This document shows, piece after piece, positions 12,287 to 26,400 of a stretch of 64,000 bases of DNA (positions are counted from its first letter, which is position 1; each line of letters opens with the position of its first letter). The DNA is taken from positions 18,860,667 through 18,924,666 of the forward strand of contig NC_058043.1 of NCBI RefSeq assembly GCF_020085105.1, in the 5' to 3' direction. The position numbers were made by a program, and so were the translations under genes. The DNA comes from Siniperca chuatsi (taxonomy: Eukaryota > Chordata > Actinopteri > Centrarchiformes > Sinipercidae). A model generated the notes under the pieces. The model had not been told where the DNA came from and did no database searches. It was given only the letters and a program-made list of their open reading frames with translations.

Positions 12287-15200
12287 CTACAGAAACATAC
12301 AAATGCTTTTTAACCACAGCAGATGACGGGGACGAGACTATAACACCCACACTAACAAAGTAACATGCCAGGTTCATTCTGAAACCTTGGTGTCTGAACT
12401 ATACCGCAGCAGAGTCTACATCCTTTTTTGCCGAATCATAGTGAAGATATGTAATAGTCACTATAAGAGCTATACAGTTACAACAAATGTGAAATATGTT
12501 AGTAAGTAAGGAAAATAAAAGAAATGTTTTCTTTTAGAAATAAAAAACTCAGCTTCAGCTTTGCAGTTTTCTGTATATTACATGCTTATTACACAAACAC
12601 AACTAAGTACACAAAGTGTATTTTGTTTTGGCATGTTTCATACATTTTACATTGTCTTAATCCCATATCCAGTGTCTTGAACCTCTATCCGACAACTATA
12701 TTATGGTTCAACTGGCATTGATGTATTTGTGTTACGTGCACTAAGTAATAGTAGCCCATGACTTTCTTCTTTTATTTCTACTTTTCTAAATGTATTTATT
12801 TCTAAATTTCTAAACTTACTTTCTTTAATGAATGTATTTCCTGTAAAATAAACTGCCTGCCTGCTCTGTTTGATTTCAGTCACACACTCCTCCTGTATTT
12901 AACTTAGCCTGATGCTGTGTTTCCAACTGATAACGATTAGTTATGTAGTTAATTAGGTAGGGGTAAACATATTGCTCCAACTGGTTACAAGAAGATTAGC
13001 AACACTAACATTTGTGGGCTGATAGGCAGAAATGTATAAAAATGGATTCAAGCAGAGTTTTCTCACCTCTCTTCTTTAGCTCGTTGTAACAGTGATCGCA
13101 CACTTTGGCCATGCGGTCTTTCATGTATTTCAGTGGATATCTGTTCCTGGAGCAGCTCCGACAAACAATCTGTGTCAAACAATATAAATTCACCACAGAC
13201 ACATTAAAACACTCAGAAAACAGTAATGGCATTCAGCACATTAAACACTCTGATCAAAGGCAGAATGTGTTGCATCCCTTCTAACAGATATTAAAGTATA
13301 ATAGAGCACTGAGTTTTATTTGTGTGACTCACTCTTCCGCAGCCATGGCAGTGGTGTCTGCGAAGAGTGAGGCTGAAATCTGAGGTGCAGTTCATGCACA
13401 TCATCACTTGTGAGACTGGAACAAGTGTGGGAGCTTTCTCTCCTAGAGATGGCCGCAGATGGTCTCTGGCCTGGAACAAACACACAGAAACAGAAACAAA
13501 CACTTTATCAAACTGCGGAGATTGATGACAATCAGACTTATAACATCAGTCTCATTCCGGTTGGGTGAGTATAAGCATGACACGAAGTAATGATTTAATA
13601 GATGAATACAAAGAAGCAGAGTTTGCTCACCTCTCCTGAGCAGCTGTTGAATGCTGCAGATCCCCTGGCATGTTCAGTCACAGTACGGCTCAGAGAGTAA
13701 AACCAGTCCTCTCTTTCAATGAAAGAACTGCCAAAAATACACACAAATCACTACACTATTACTAAATATAATTCAATAATTGAAGCCATACAAAAGTCAT
13801 TAAGACTAAATATGCAAAACATCAGCTACAGTAGTAAACATTTGACATATTTTAGGTTTTAAGAGGTTTTAACCTTTTTATCACTGCCATTATTGGATAT
13901 TATCCATTATTCAAACAGGACACAGTACAGTGTGACCCACCTTGCAGACAAAGTGATGGAGATATCTGTTCCTTCGATCCTCAGTGCATTTTGGACATTT
14001 TCTATGATGGGTTTACTGACCTGGGAAATTGGCAAAATCACAAATCAAAGACCAGAAAGACAGAGAGAGAAGTAAAGGGCAAAGATTTCCAGTCTGATAG
14101 TTGAGAAATAGCATATTTTCCATTCTCACATTCCCTGTTAACTGCAAATGGGTAAATCATTTAATTCAAAATCCATTCATGTATATTATTTAATACTTTC
14201 ATGGCTGTAGTTTTTATATATGTTGGAAAAAGTGCTTCCAGCTTAAATAACATATTGACTCCTGGGTGATTTCAAAGGGATAATGGTTAGAAATCAAAGA
14301 CATTATGATATTAGGTGACCGAATGAATGACTCTGACCTTCAACCCAGTGAGTGGCAGAGTATTCTTCAGTCTGTATTTCCCGTCCTGCTGAGGGTAGGT
14401 GTACAGCAGCACATCATTCATCTAACAACAGACAGAGATGACACTAATAATTCACAGTAAATCTATACAACAGACAAGTAAATGCAGCTCAGAGGATGTG
14501 TTAAAAGGATAACATAAAAAAAGTGAAATACTCCATCATTCATGTATATGCAGCAACTCTCCAGTAGGTAGCACTCTAAGCTAATACAAAACTTGACTTC
14601 TATGAGTTCACACAGCTAATTCACTGATGGGTAAAACCAGCTCTCTCACACACACACACTCAACCTCCCCCTAAAGGAAACCAAATCCCCCACCACCATC
14701 TCCACCATTGTCCACTCCACACAGAACAGATCTCTACTGTTTAACCTCAAATGATAAACACAAAACTTAAATTTAAAGTTCGCCTCCAAATAAAAATGTG
14801 CTTATTGTAACTTCACCTGGATGTTCTTTTCGCATTCATCTACTGAAGGGGAAAAGTTTCTCTGTGCTCACCTTAAATCTGAGTTTAAGACAAGACATAC
14901 AAGCATTCATTTGTGACATCACAACTAGTTTGGGAGCTAATCGTGGTCCAGTGTAAGACTTACACAAGTGTGATGTGGAAGCCTGAAACCTCCATCGTAA
15001 ATACACTGAGAATGGACTTTTCAGAGATGTGGGAGACATTTTGTGTCCAGTTAAACTTTTGAAATGAAAAATATTTGCATAGTCATCAGTTCTATTCATT
15101 TTTCAATGAGGTAGAAAGAGTAGATGTAATTTGAGTGAGGTAACTGATCTTTTTTTTGTACAAAAAACATTACAAAATTATCATTCCAAGCAAAGTATTT

Positions 15201-18200
15201 GTGGATGTATTAAAATGGATTGTATGTCTGGCGGGGATATAAATGTAAAAATTTTATGATCATACATGAATGAGATACTTCAGTAAATAGATATCAAAGT
15301 TGATATCAAATTGGATCATTAACCTCTGTGAATCATTTTACTCACTGTCCCTGTATGTTTTAGTAGCCTACTTTTTTACGAGACTGGCTTGTTTTATCAT
15401 GCTGTCTAATATCTGATAACACGTGATCATCGTCTGGGTGGATAAACTGGCAGGATAAAAGTTACGCAGCCATGATTATCAACATTCCTCCAGAAGAGAC
15501 ATTTACGAGCTTTTTTAGTGTTGAGCCCAGACCACAAATTTCAAAAATGCCACAGGAGGGAAAAGCAGTGGTCTTTGATGATGCTCTATGGGTAATTTGC
15601 GAAGGTGTTTAATTTCCTAATCTCTCTTGATTATAACATTTTAGGGCTATCTCCATATTGTGATTTTTATAAACTGAAAATCTAGCACAGTGCATCCTCT
15701 GCCTCTTTGACTCATTCTCTTTCATGAAATAAATTATGTTGTGTTAGCCTGGCTGTGACAGGTGACATTGTTACTATAGTTTATACTTACAACTTTATCG
15801 ATCAGATCCTTCTCCCCTGCCTCTACATCCTTCTCCCTGTTTACTTTAGCATTATCTTATCTAACTGAAAACACTGTCTATATTAAAGGTGCTGAAGACA
15901 CAGCAGACTAATATTTGGCTGACAATTAAAGTAATAAAAGTTCACAGGTGCACACGGATCCTTCAGCTTATAAGGAGCTGGTGTTGACCTTCCCTGTGCT
16001 GTCAGTAAAGAACTGGCTCAGGAAGTCAGCATTCAGAAACATCCTGCCAGGAAACCCTGCTCTTAATAGCTCCGTCTGGACATAGAACCAGGCCAGACAG
16101 AAAATGCCTGACTCTACATTTTACAAAGAGATGTCTTAAGAACTCATTGTAGTTACATGATGAAGCAAATGTAATAATTATAAAATATTAACATAGCATG
16201 ACCACTGTCACATGTGTCTATTAACTTATATTCTACAAACAGGAAGCAGCGTTTACCAAAAAAAGATGCCGGGGCTGTCGACTCTTCCTGCTGACCTTCA
16301 TCAGGGTGCCCTCCTTCACAAAGACCTGATTAAAAAAAAGTATATACACATAAACTGAGCACATCACAAGTCATTTGATCGTGACACACAGAGGACAATA
16401 ATTCATGTTGTTTTTAAAACCAGGCCGGCTGGGGATTCCCAGCTGAATGATTGTGTAAAGGGCAACACATGGGTGGTGCAGGGCAGACAGGGTGGGTTGG
16501 CAAGCAGAACAGACAGAAACAATGCTGTTATCAGATAGAGTCATACCCTGCCAGGCTGCAGCAGGTCCCGCAGGCCACGAACACTGTACTCTATGTTGAC
16601 CAGACGCAACAAGTTCTCCTGAGACACAAAGACAGACAAGAACAGAAAGACAGGGAGAGAAAATGAGACGCCAAAATAAGAGAAACGATGAAAGGGCATT
16701 ACCAGTCATTTTCCTGTAAACCCCAAACAATTTTCTTCTGCTTGGCTATTTTCATGACTCCCTTTGTTTTTAGATGTAGTTATCACCTGGATCAGGTGGG
16801 CATGTCATATATTGTTCTCTTTAGAATGAGCCAGACTATTCAAAATGCCATCATTTGACATGTGAATCTAACTACAACTACTGAGTTTACAGCCATGCTA
16901 GCAGCTCTTTGAGGCTGTACTTACAGCAGTGCTTTGAGCTAAATGCTACGTCAGCATGCTAACATGACAATGCTAACACGCTGATTATTAGCTGGTATAA
17001 TCACCCTCTCAGTTGAGTGTGTTAGCATGCTAACATTTGTTAATTAGCACTAAGGACAAAGTAGAGCTGTGGCTGTTGGGAATAATGTTATTATTTTCAC
17101 AGGTTTTTTGTCATAAATCAAAGTATTGGACAAATATAAAATTTTACCAGATGATGGCTCTAGAATAAAAGTTACCACCAAAGTCATTAAGATTCATCCT
17201 CCAGGCACCACAGATATCTGAACCAAATTTCATGACAATCCATCCAAAAGTTGTTCAGTCTGAACCAAAGTGGTGGACAGACCAGCAACTCTTTAAACCA
17301 CCTCTGATGTTATTATGTGAATGGATAAAGAATGTCAGTGTGCTGTAGATGCATAAACCATGTGTGGGTGGTTCCCGACCCGAAACCCCACAAGCGGTCG
17401 CAAGATAAATCTGAAGGGTCGCCAAATGATTAACACGAGAAGAAAGAAAAAGTAGACAGTGTTTTGTTTGAAGGAGCCACAAGCCAGAAAGGTTGGGAAC
17501 CACTGCTCTATGTCTTCGTAGTGTGAAAGAAGGTAAGGTTAAATTGGGAAAAAAGGCCCATTTTTGTTTTCCTGAAAGCAGATTCAGCCTAAAGTATGAT
17601 TTATATTTATATTCTAACATTTTATTAATATCATTTTGATAATTTGTTGGGGTAAAAATGCTCATATTTCTTCCTCTGTATACATTTAGTCAAATCTGTA
17701 CTATGAAAAGTGACGCTACATTTACTCAGGAGGCAGTTAACTTTCCTTCTTGATTAATCTGTTTAGGACCTGAACTTTAAGTGGATGACTGGGCAGGGAA
17801 GTTATAAGGGGTCCAGTTTTCATTCATTTACAGAATTTAACTCTTTTCTAAACCAGAGACACAGAAACAACCTATATTGTTAGAATTACTACAGACATGT
17901 GTTTTAATGTCTGTGTGTTCAGTTCTGACCAATGTTTACACATGTCTACACATGACACTTACCCCATGCTTTAAGCTGTCGTTTGCTTGATCTGCAATGT
18001 CAGATACTACCCCTACAGCGGCTGTATAAGACAAACACGGAGAGAGGAATCAGGAAAGACACTACATGTTAAGAAGTGAACATGTTCACAATGAATATTC
18101 ATAGTTGATGAGATGTTTCTTTGTTCTTTGTCTCCGTGTAGAAAGTCACCAAACATAAAACTCAAAATGAGTCAGGAGCCCGGACTTGCCTACAAGCCCG

Positions 18201-19451
18201 GACTGGGGTGGCTCCCTTATCGGAGATAAGAGAAAGTATTGCTGCAACTGGCCTTCTCATGAATTACACATTACAGTCTTCACACAGAAGAGAGTTGAAA
18301 TGACTGCCTGGTGGGTTAGCACCACAAACAAACAAAAATCTAAATTGGCTCTCTCATGGCCGTGTCTCCATGCCAAATGAGAGCAAATAAATTCCCTGTA
18401 AACACAGAGCCACAAACACAGGCCCAAAGGCTCTCCTGTGAGTAACAGAGAGCGCGGAGCGAACCGCCTCTGTTCACACTGGGTCTGCTGTTTATTTACG
18501 GTACCTTGGGTGTCGCCATATTCCTTGGAATCAGGGGAGAGGTTGTTCAGGTAATCTGTAAGAGGAGTGAGAGAAAAATGAATGCAACCAATCTGTGTGA
18601 AATATGTTTCTTTATTCAGAAAAGATACTCTGCCCTACTGCTTCAATCAGTAATGTTAAAAACCACAAACCAAGCCAGAAATCTTGGTGTAGTCATGGAC
18701 TCAGACCTGAATATCAACAGCCACATTAAAACAATTACAAAGTCAGCCTACTACCACTTTAAGAATATATCTAGGATTAAAGGACTTATGTCTCAGCAGG
18801 ATTTGGAAAAACTTGTCCATGCTTTTATCTTCAGTAGACTTGACTACTGTAACGGTGTCTTTACAGGTCTCTAAAAAAATCAATCAGCAGCTATTTAACT
18901 CTTTTTAAGTGTTTTTAAATGTTTTTTTTTTTTTACCCTATGTTGTTTTTATGTTTTATGTAAAGCACTTTGAATTGCCTTGTTGTTGAAATGTGCTGTA
19001 CAAATAAACTTGCCTTGCTTTGCCTAAATCATGCCCTTTACACGAGACTCACCAGTGAGGAGCATGCGGTACTTAGCCACATGTACAATGATCTGCAGGA
19101 GCTGATGTTTCAGAGACACTTTTTCCCCAGCTGGACTCTGCTGCTGAGACAAATACAACAAATACAAAGTCAACATTTTCATCGTATCATTGCTGTTCAT
19201 TAGGGCCAGATTTACTTGAACTTTGGCCAAACAACATGTCAGATTAATGAAAACAGTTCAGGGATCTCACTGAATGTGTAAAAAATGAAAGAAATGACAG
19301 TTGTCCCAAGAAGCAAATAATACAACAACACAGCAGAAGTCATATTTTAAGTGTCAGTGCCTTGCAGTGTGCATGTGCAAAGACAGGAATGCTGCACGCC
19401 TCTATGTATCAACACCCTCTTTCTCAATAATCACTTTATTAATAATAATAA

Positions 19452-19484
<33 letters not shown>

Positions 19485-20406
19485 GACACATTTGTGTGAT
19501 GTGATAGTAATATCTAACCTAGAGCTTTAGTTTTTTGGTCCTTGAACAGGTTTAATTCAAAAGTGTGGAAAAGTTTAAACTCATAATCAGTGAAACTCAT
19601 TATGATAAAAGGCAAACAGAGAAAGGAGCTTACTGCACTGAAATGAATACACACAGTGCTTAGGAGAATCGAAGGACTTTTAAGCATGGGTGCTCTTAAA
19701 TCAGACTGAGAAAACTGCCCAGCTCTGCAAAGACTTTCTGCCAAGTCTTCTCCTCCGTGGTCTATAAACTGGAGGGAAAATATTGAAAAATCCTTTGTCC
19801 ATGGCTGGATAATATTTAATTGTAAATTAAATAGTGGATAGTGAACAGATGTTGCAATTTCCCTGTTGAATTGTCAAACATACTATTATATTCTATTTTT
19901 TATATGGTTCATGTTTTTATCATAAATGTATTAACTTAATAGCTTCTCTGGCTGACTGGTTTGAAAAACGCTGTCTTGTATCTGTTCATTTAATTGAAGC
20001 TAATTATAACTCCTCACTAAAGTGCAGTGTTTGGATATGTTACGCAGCTCAAAAAAGCTGTTTGGAAATGCAACCTACATACATTTTAATATTGCCCTGT
20101 TTTTAAAGAGTTCGGTGTTCAATCACTGTTCTGAGTGGCTCATCCCAAACGTATTTGTTCTTAACATCTAAACATACAGTGTATATTTTTCCTTTGGGCA
20201 TCATGACAGTTTCTTTTAACAGCCAAGAACACTGTGTAGTTGCTGCTTTAAATTAAATTACTACTTTTATTCACTTAGCTGTCTGCCTTTTGCTTGAACC
20301 TTTTGCTTTTTATTTCTCCCACACAGATACACGCACACAGGCCAATACCAAACACCTAGCCGTCGCCATCTCTGCTACCTCTGCTCGTCCTTGTCGCTGC
20401 ACACAA

Positions 20407-20447
<41 letters not shown>

Positions 20448-23400
20448 AACTCTACTGAAAAGAGATATTGTGGAGAGATAAGTGGGGTTCTTGATAACTA
20501 TCACATATGTGAGGTTGTGAAGGTTTAATCAAAACCTCTGCAATATTTCACTACCTCGACTAAAGTGTTTCCTATTCAAGTATTTCAGCTATTCCAAACT
20601 TTATTTTTCCGGTTGTTTACACATTGAAGCAGTGAGCAAACCCTTTACTTCAGATGTGCACAAATTCCACACAACGAATGAGGAAGCGGTATCACATGTC
20701 ATGTGGACAAAACTTTATGTACCCAACTGTTTTGTTATTGTATTTGTATACCAGAATAGGTTAATTTCATGACAAAAATCACTAAAATAGTACTGTACAT
20801 GTACAAGTCTGAGCTTGGCCTTGTGGTACGTAAAGATATTCACCATAGTTGTGTGCTTTCACATGAACACATCAGAGGGCATTTAATTATTAGAAAGATC
20901 CATTCAGATATTGTGTATGTGTGTGTATAAATTTAAATTTAAATTTTGAGAAGGTTTTAAATGTTAATTTTTATGGATTGCATTATGTGTTGCATTACAC
21001 GTTTTGTGTTTAGAGTTAGAGAAGCGCTGTAGGTCTGACCTCAAACTGGTGAACAATGGCTGCAAAGGCAGGTGAAGTTCGGCAGCTATCCTCCAACAGA
21101 CTCATGCTTCGGTCGTAGTGGCCGATATAAGTGGTGAAAACCAAGAACTCTGCTTTTCTGGACAGAAAGATGTCTGCAATCCTCTGGCTCTCCTCCCTGA
21201 ATGGAGAAACAGAGGTGAGAGGATAGAGGAGAAGCAGCGTACACCAGTCCTCAGGTTACATGTCACGCTCTCTGAGCTGCATTAATGCGCACAGTCTGCA
21301 CAACAAGAGGGACGAGTGTGGAAGGTTATTATTTTTCAGTTATAGCATGCAGTATTAACAGCATCGTGCCGTGTACGCGTCTCACCAGTGTCGGATCCGA
21401 TTCTCCAGCTCGTTGAGGATTCTGCGGTGCAGGGTGTAAACATCAGGCAGCTCATTGAGAATCTCTCGAAGCCTCTCTTCATCCAACACAGGATCCCCCT
21501 CGTCCCCGACTGCTGCCCCCACTGCTTCCCGAAAGTCCTGGCACAGTGTTTATTCATAGTTTATGTTCAAAATCTTCCTAAACTTACAATTTCACTGACG
21601 TCTGCATTTCTCCCCTGTTTTTTCTTCCCTTCTTCTGCAAAAATATGAAAAAACAATATCTGACAGCAAGGAGCACATGAGCAATTATATAAGGAAACCT
21701 CAATAAGATAAGAACACTGGAGCAGTGGTGATCTAGCTCACTAGTTTAATCCCCACAACAGAGGAATAAATCTAGTAAGGGAAATGAAAGAGAAGCACTT
21801 GTTACTCCTTCGTTATCACTGCTGTCGTGCCCTTGAGCAAGGCACAAAAGCCCCAGCTGCTCCGGTGGAGCTGCTCGGAGGCCAACAGATCAGAATGTGT
21901 TTGTCGTGTGCAGCTTTGAGGTGTGAATGTGAATGAGCAAATATTCCAGGAAATGAGCATTAAAGTAAATATAGTGTGCATCTGCTAAATACATACATAA
22001 CATATCATTTTTGACAGGACAAGACTGCTCAAGACAGGCAAGCAGACAAAGATGTTTACATTTGAGGGGATTTAAGAGATAAAATGAAAACCTGAGCTAA
22101 GGAACATTAATTCTTTAATATGTAACTCTGCAACTTCCTCTCTACAGAGCTCTGACAGCCTACTGTAGCCTAATGTAGAAACCACTGTAAGTCCCCCTCA
22201 TAGAGAATATCTAGATACTTACGTGAGAGTTATATTGCAATAGTAAATTGAAAGAGAATAGAGATACATCACTTACTTCCTGGAGGAGCTTGAGGGCTTT
22301 CACATGTCTGTGGACAGAGAAATAAATACACAATAAACAAGTGAAGGGAACCAATAAGCAGAGATGTTTGATAAGGGAAATTAGTTTACATGTAACTCAC
22401 AATCTCTCTGCATCCACCAGCTCTTTCGCGATGTAAAAGGCTCTGGATCGGCCGTCAGGCTGTAAACAATCATATTATTTACTTGTAATAAGCCCAGGGT
22501 TAGGAAGAGCAAAAGCATTTTGGCACCAGTTCAACAAATATAGCTGGCTCCCCTCTCCACATCGTCTCCAAGCGGCAATCAAATTCTAAATAATGAGGAC
22601 AGCGTTGTAGTAGCCCATTAACCTCCATTAACCCGCATTAAAATGCTGGCTTGTGAGGGCAATTTTGCAATTGTCCAAGGTGAAAAACAGTTCACTTTGC
22701 TTTATTTGTTTCTGCTCTGTTCTTCAAATACGTCGTCATTTCTAGCTACCATTTGGGAAAAGGTGACACTGCTCTTACAAAATTAGGTCAAAAAACAAAT
22801 TAAATCACTTTTTAAAGGATAGTGCGTAACAGTCCTTTGGGGAAAAAGTAGTACATAGTGAAAAAAGCAGGGGAAAAAACTCTAACCCTACATTATCAAT
22901 TACTTAACTGATGATAAAGTTATATTTTAAGTCCATACAGGATATGTAAACTTTCACAACAGGAATCTAAAATTTTTTAACCCTAACCCATCCTTTACAC
23001 AAAAGCAGCACATATTTGTCAGAACTAACCTGTCTGTCATAACTGCTGCCTCCCTCTTCCTCCTCTGATGTGCGTCCTTGGTCTTCCTCACTCGCCACCT
23101 CTCCCCTGATATCACCCACTGAAACAGTCTGTGGAGCGACAGCCACCAAACACACGTTGTAGGCTTCTGTATAGGCACTGGTGAGAAAGAAGGGGTACTA
23201 TGAAATATAGCATACATACAGTATGTGTACACAGGCACATACACACATAGACAAACAATGTGGCACTGTGGCATCTTGTATGCTCTGACTTTTTGGTCGG
23301 TTTTAAAAGAATTGACACTAAAAATGACTGATACAGTAAGGTAAACTGGTAATTAGAATTGCTGAGGGTCAAGCAGCAAACAACACAACAAGTTGAATAA

Positions 23401-26400
23401 TTCAACACTGACTCCTGACAAACAAAGTCAAACTGGTGTCTTTAACTTCAAATACCTGCATCCCAACATCTGGTCTAGGCCAGTGGTTCCTAACCTTTTT
23501 AGCTTTTGACCCCCTAAAATGAAGGAATGGCTAATTGTGCCCCCTAATCACAAGTTATGGCCTTAGCATGGACATGATTGGTGAGCGGTTCAACCACAGA
23601 TTAGCATGTTATATCTGGTTTGGCTGGGAACAGTAACTTCCTGGAGTCTCCGACTCTGTGTTCTGTCCTCAAAGCTTCATTCATGTGAGAATAAATCAGA
23701 TGAATTTCATTTAACCACCAAGCCATCTTTATGGTCCTTTATGGTTGTCTGCATTGAAATATCACTATAATAAACATATTCAGCGTTAGAAGCAAATGTG
23801 AATAGATAAAACATTGCAGGTCTAGAGAAACCAATAAACTGATCCTGAAAGGCCTGCGGTGACAACTGTACCCAACCAGGGACGCATGTCGGTATTTTAT
23901 GCTACGAGATTCTGTTCTGCGGGGAGCCCAAATTAATATGCTAATGGCTGCAGCTCAGTGGGGAGTGTAAGCTATATGCAAATAAAAACATGTCCTTAAG
24001 TTACAGTAGTGATGCAGTCGTCCTCTACGTGACCAACTGCCTTGCCAATGTTCCTGCCATGTTTCACTCCAAGCACCAGTGGATTTAACCCCACTGAGAT
24101 GCAAATTAGCTACATATGAACAACATATGTGAGCAGTTCAGATCTCTGCATCACACACATTAGAGCTAGAGCATGGCCCATTACTGCTCACTGGATCAAA
24201 CTTTGGATGAGATACCAGAGGGTGTTTGAAACACAAGCTACATGCACAGTTTCTATATTCGGCTTTTAAATCACTTCCACAGAAACTGCCTCTGTCACTT
24301 CTCACAGTCCTGCTATGTTGTATGGCGGCTCAAGGCGTAATCTATGGAGATAAATTACAGAAGGAGATAAAAAATATTAATTTTCTTTTTGCCTCAGGTT
24401 CATTGGTGAGCCTATTTGTTCCAGTGATAGCAGTGATGGGGCAAGGACTCCAACGATCTCCAAACTATGATCTAATAATATTGCCACTTCAGGCTACTGC
24501 AAAACTAACAGCCTCCACCACTGACTCTGCTGTCCACCTGGATATTGTTTTGCTGTGATTACAGACGCTGTGTTCACTCAAAGTGAGGAAAAAGATAATC
24601 ACACTGCTGTCTCTGTTTAGTACTAGCATAGAACGCTCAGGTTCTTACACAGAGGCATGTAACTTTTGCAAATGTATATTTTGTGATGGAAAAGTAATGA
24701 TAAAGCAATGAATAAAGAAGATTTTAAATAAACCTAGTGCTAAATGAGGCGTCCAATGATTTACCAAACTTTGAAGTCTTACCTGCCCTCATTTGCATTA
24801 AAAGTAGCATGAGGAGACAAGTATTTTTCTTTTTTACATTCAGATTTTATTGACTCAAGGCCATGGTTGCATGATATGGAGTACAATATGCAATACGATA
24901 ATGACAAAACATGGCACCCGGCAGGAATGAAGTGCAACATAACTTAAATGAAAGTAGAACATTCTTCAAGAAGGCACCTGTTTACAGATAACTTTTGACT
25001 TAAAATTGTTTTTAGCAGACATGACCAGACCTGACAGTTAATGACACAAATTATTATTTTCATTATCGATTAATCTTCCCATTATTTTCCTGATTAATCA
25101 GTTAATCATTTGGTCTATAAAATGTCTGAAGATAGCGAAAAATGCCCATCACAATTTCTTTAAGCCCAAACTGATAAACTCAAATTGCTAGTTTCCATAT
25201 AAAACACAGAAAAGCAAAAGAATATTGAATATTTATTCTGTCGATCATTAAGTTTTTATACCAAACCAAATTTTTGTCCTCCATTTCACTAAAATGTGTA
25301 TTTTAGAGCCTGTACAGTTTTTCTTGCACACATAACCACAATGGTAAACATGATGAGAGGGCAGCACCGCAGTGAATGACTGCTGACTACAGAACATACT
25401 GAGATTTTATCAGCCTGTTGTTCTTGACTGGCTAGCGAAGAGCAATGACTCCAAAAGGCTCTGACTATTAATCATCCTGAGCGGCCTGTATGATATGGGC
25501 GCAGCCAACAGGAATGCAGGGGGGATGGGTTAATGTCAGCACAGTATGGCTGATCATACCAACAAATAACACCACAGCAGGGAGACGAGAGGCTCTACCT
25601 ACAGCATCAACACAAGAGCCTATTTTTGCTCCTAAAAAGATGATTTATGAAGGAAACCAGCCTGTTTTCACTTCAGATCTAAAGAGACCTCCAGCGTTTC
25701 CTTCTCTACCACCCAACATGCCCCAACAACACACAGAAACATCACAGCTGAGGCTTAGTTTATCTCACTGCATAGTAAGAGGAAAGCTACTGCACCATCC
25801 TCCCTACCACTGATTACCACTTCCGTGTCTGCTGTGATCACAGCATCAGGGGACTCAACATAATAAATAGTTATAAATCCTCTACCACCGGGGCATTGTT
25901 AAACCCTTACAGTGGCCGAGCAGTAGTAAAAAAGACTTGTGCTCAGTGTAAAACATGTCAAAGATTACTAACATTACGTCCAGCAGCATCTATCTGCACA
26001 AACACACACTTGCACGCAGACATAAGCTTTAGCCACGCCAGCAGCATTGCTCTATGGATGGCAATGTCAGTCGGTCGGCCCTTCCCTTTGGTCCATACAG
26101 AAATATCTCATCTAACGTCTAACAACTGTTAGATGGATTGCCATGAAATTTTTTACGGACGTTCATGGTCCTCAGAGGATGATTCCTATTTAATTTGGTG
26201 ATCCTCTGAACTTTTCTCTAGCGCCATCATCAGGACAAAATTTCAATTTCTGCACAACTTTGGTTTATGACCAAATACCTGCAAAACTAATGACATTCCC
26301 ATCAGCCTCAGCTGCATTTTGTGTTTAGAGCTAATTAGCAAATGTTAGCATGCTAACACGCTAAACTAAGATGGTGAACATGGTAAACATTATACCTGCT

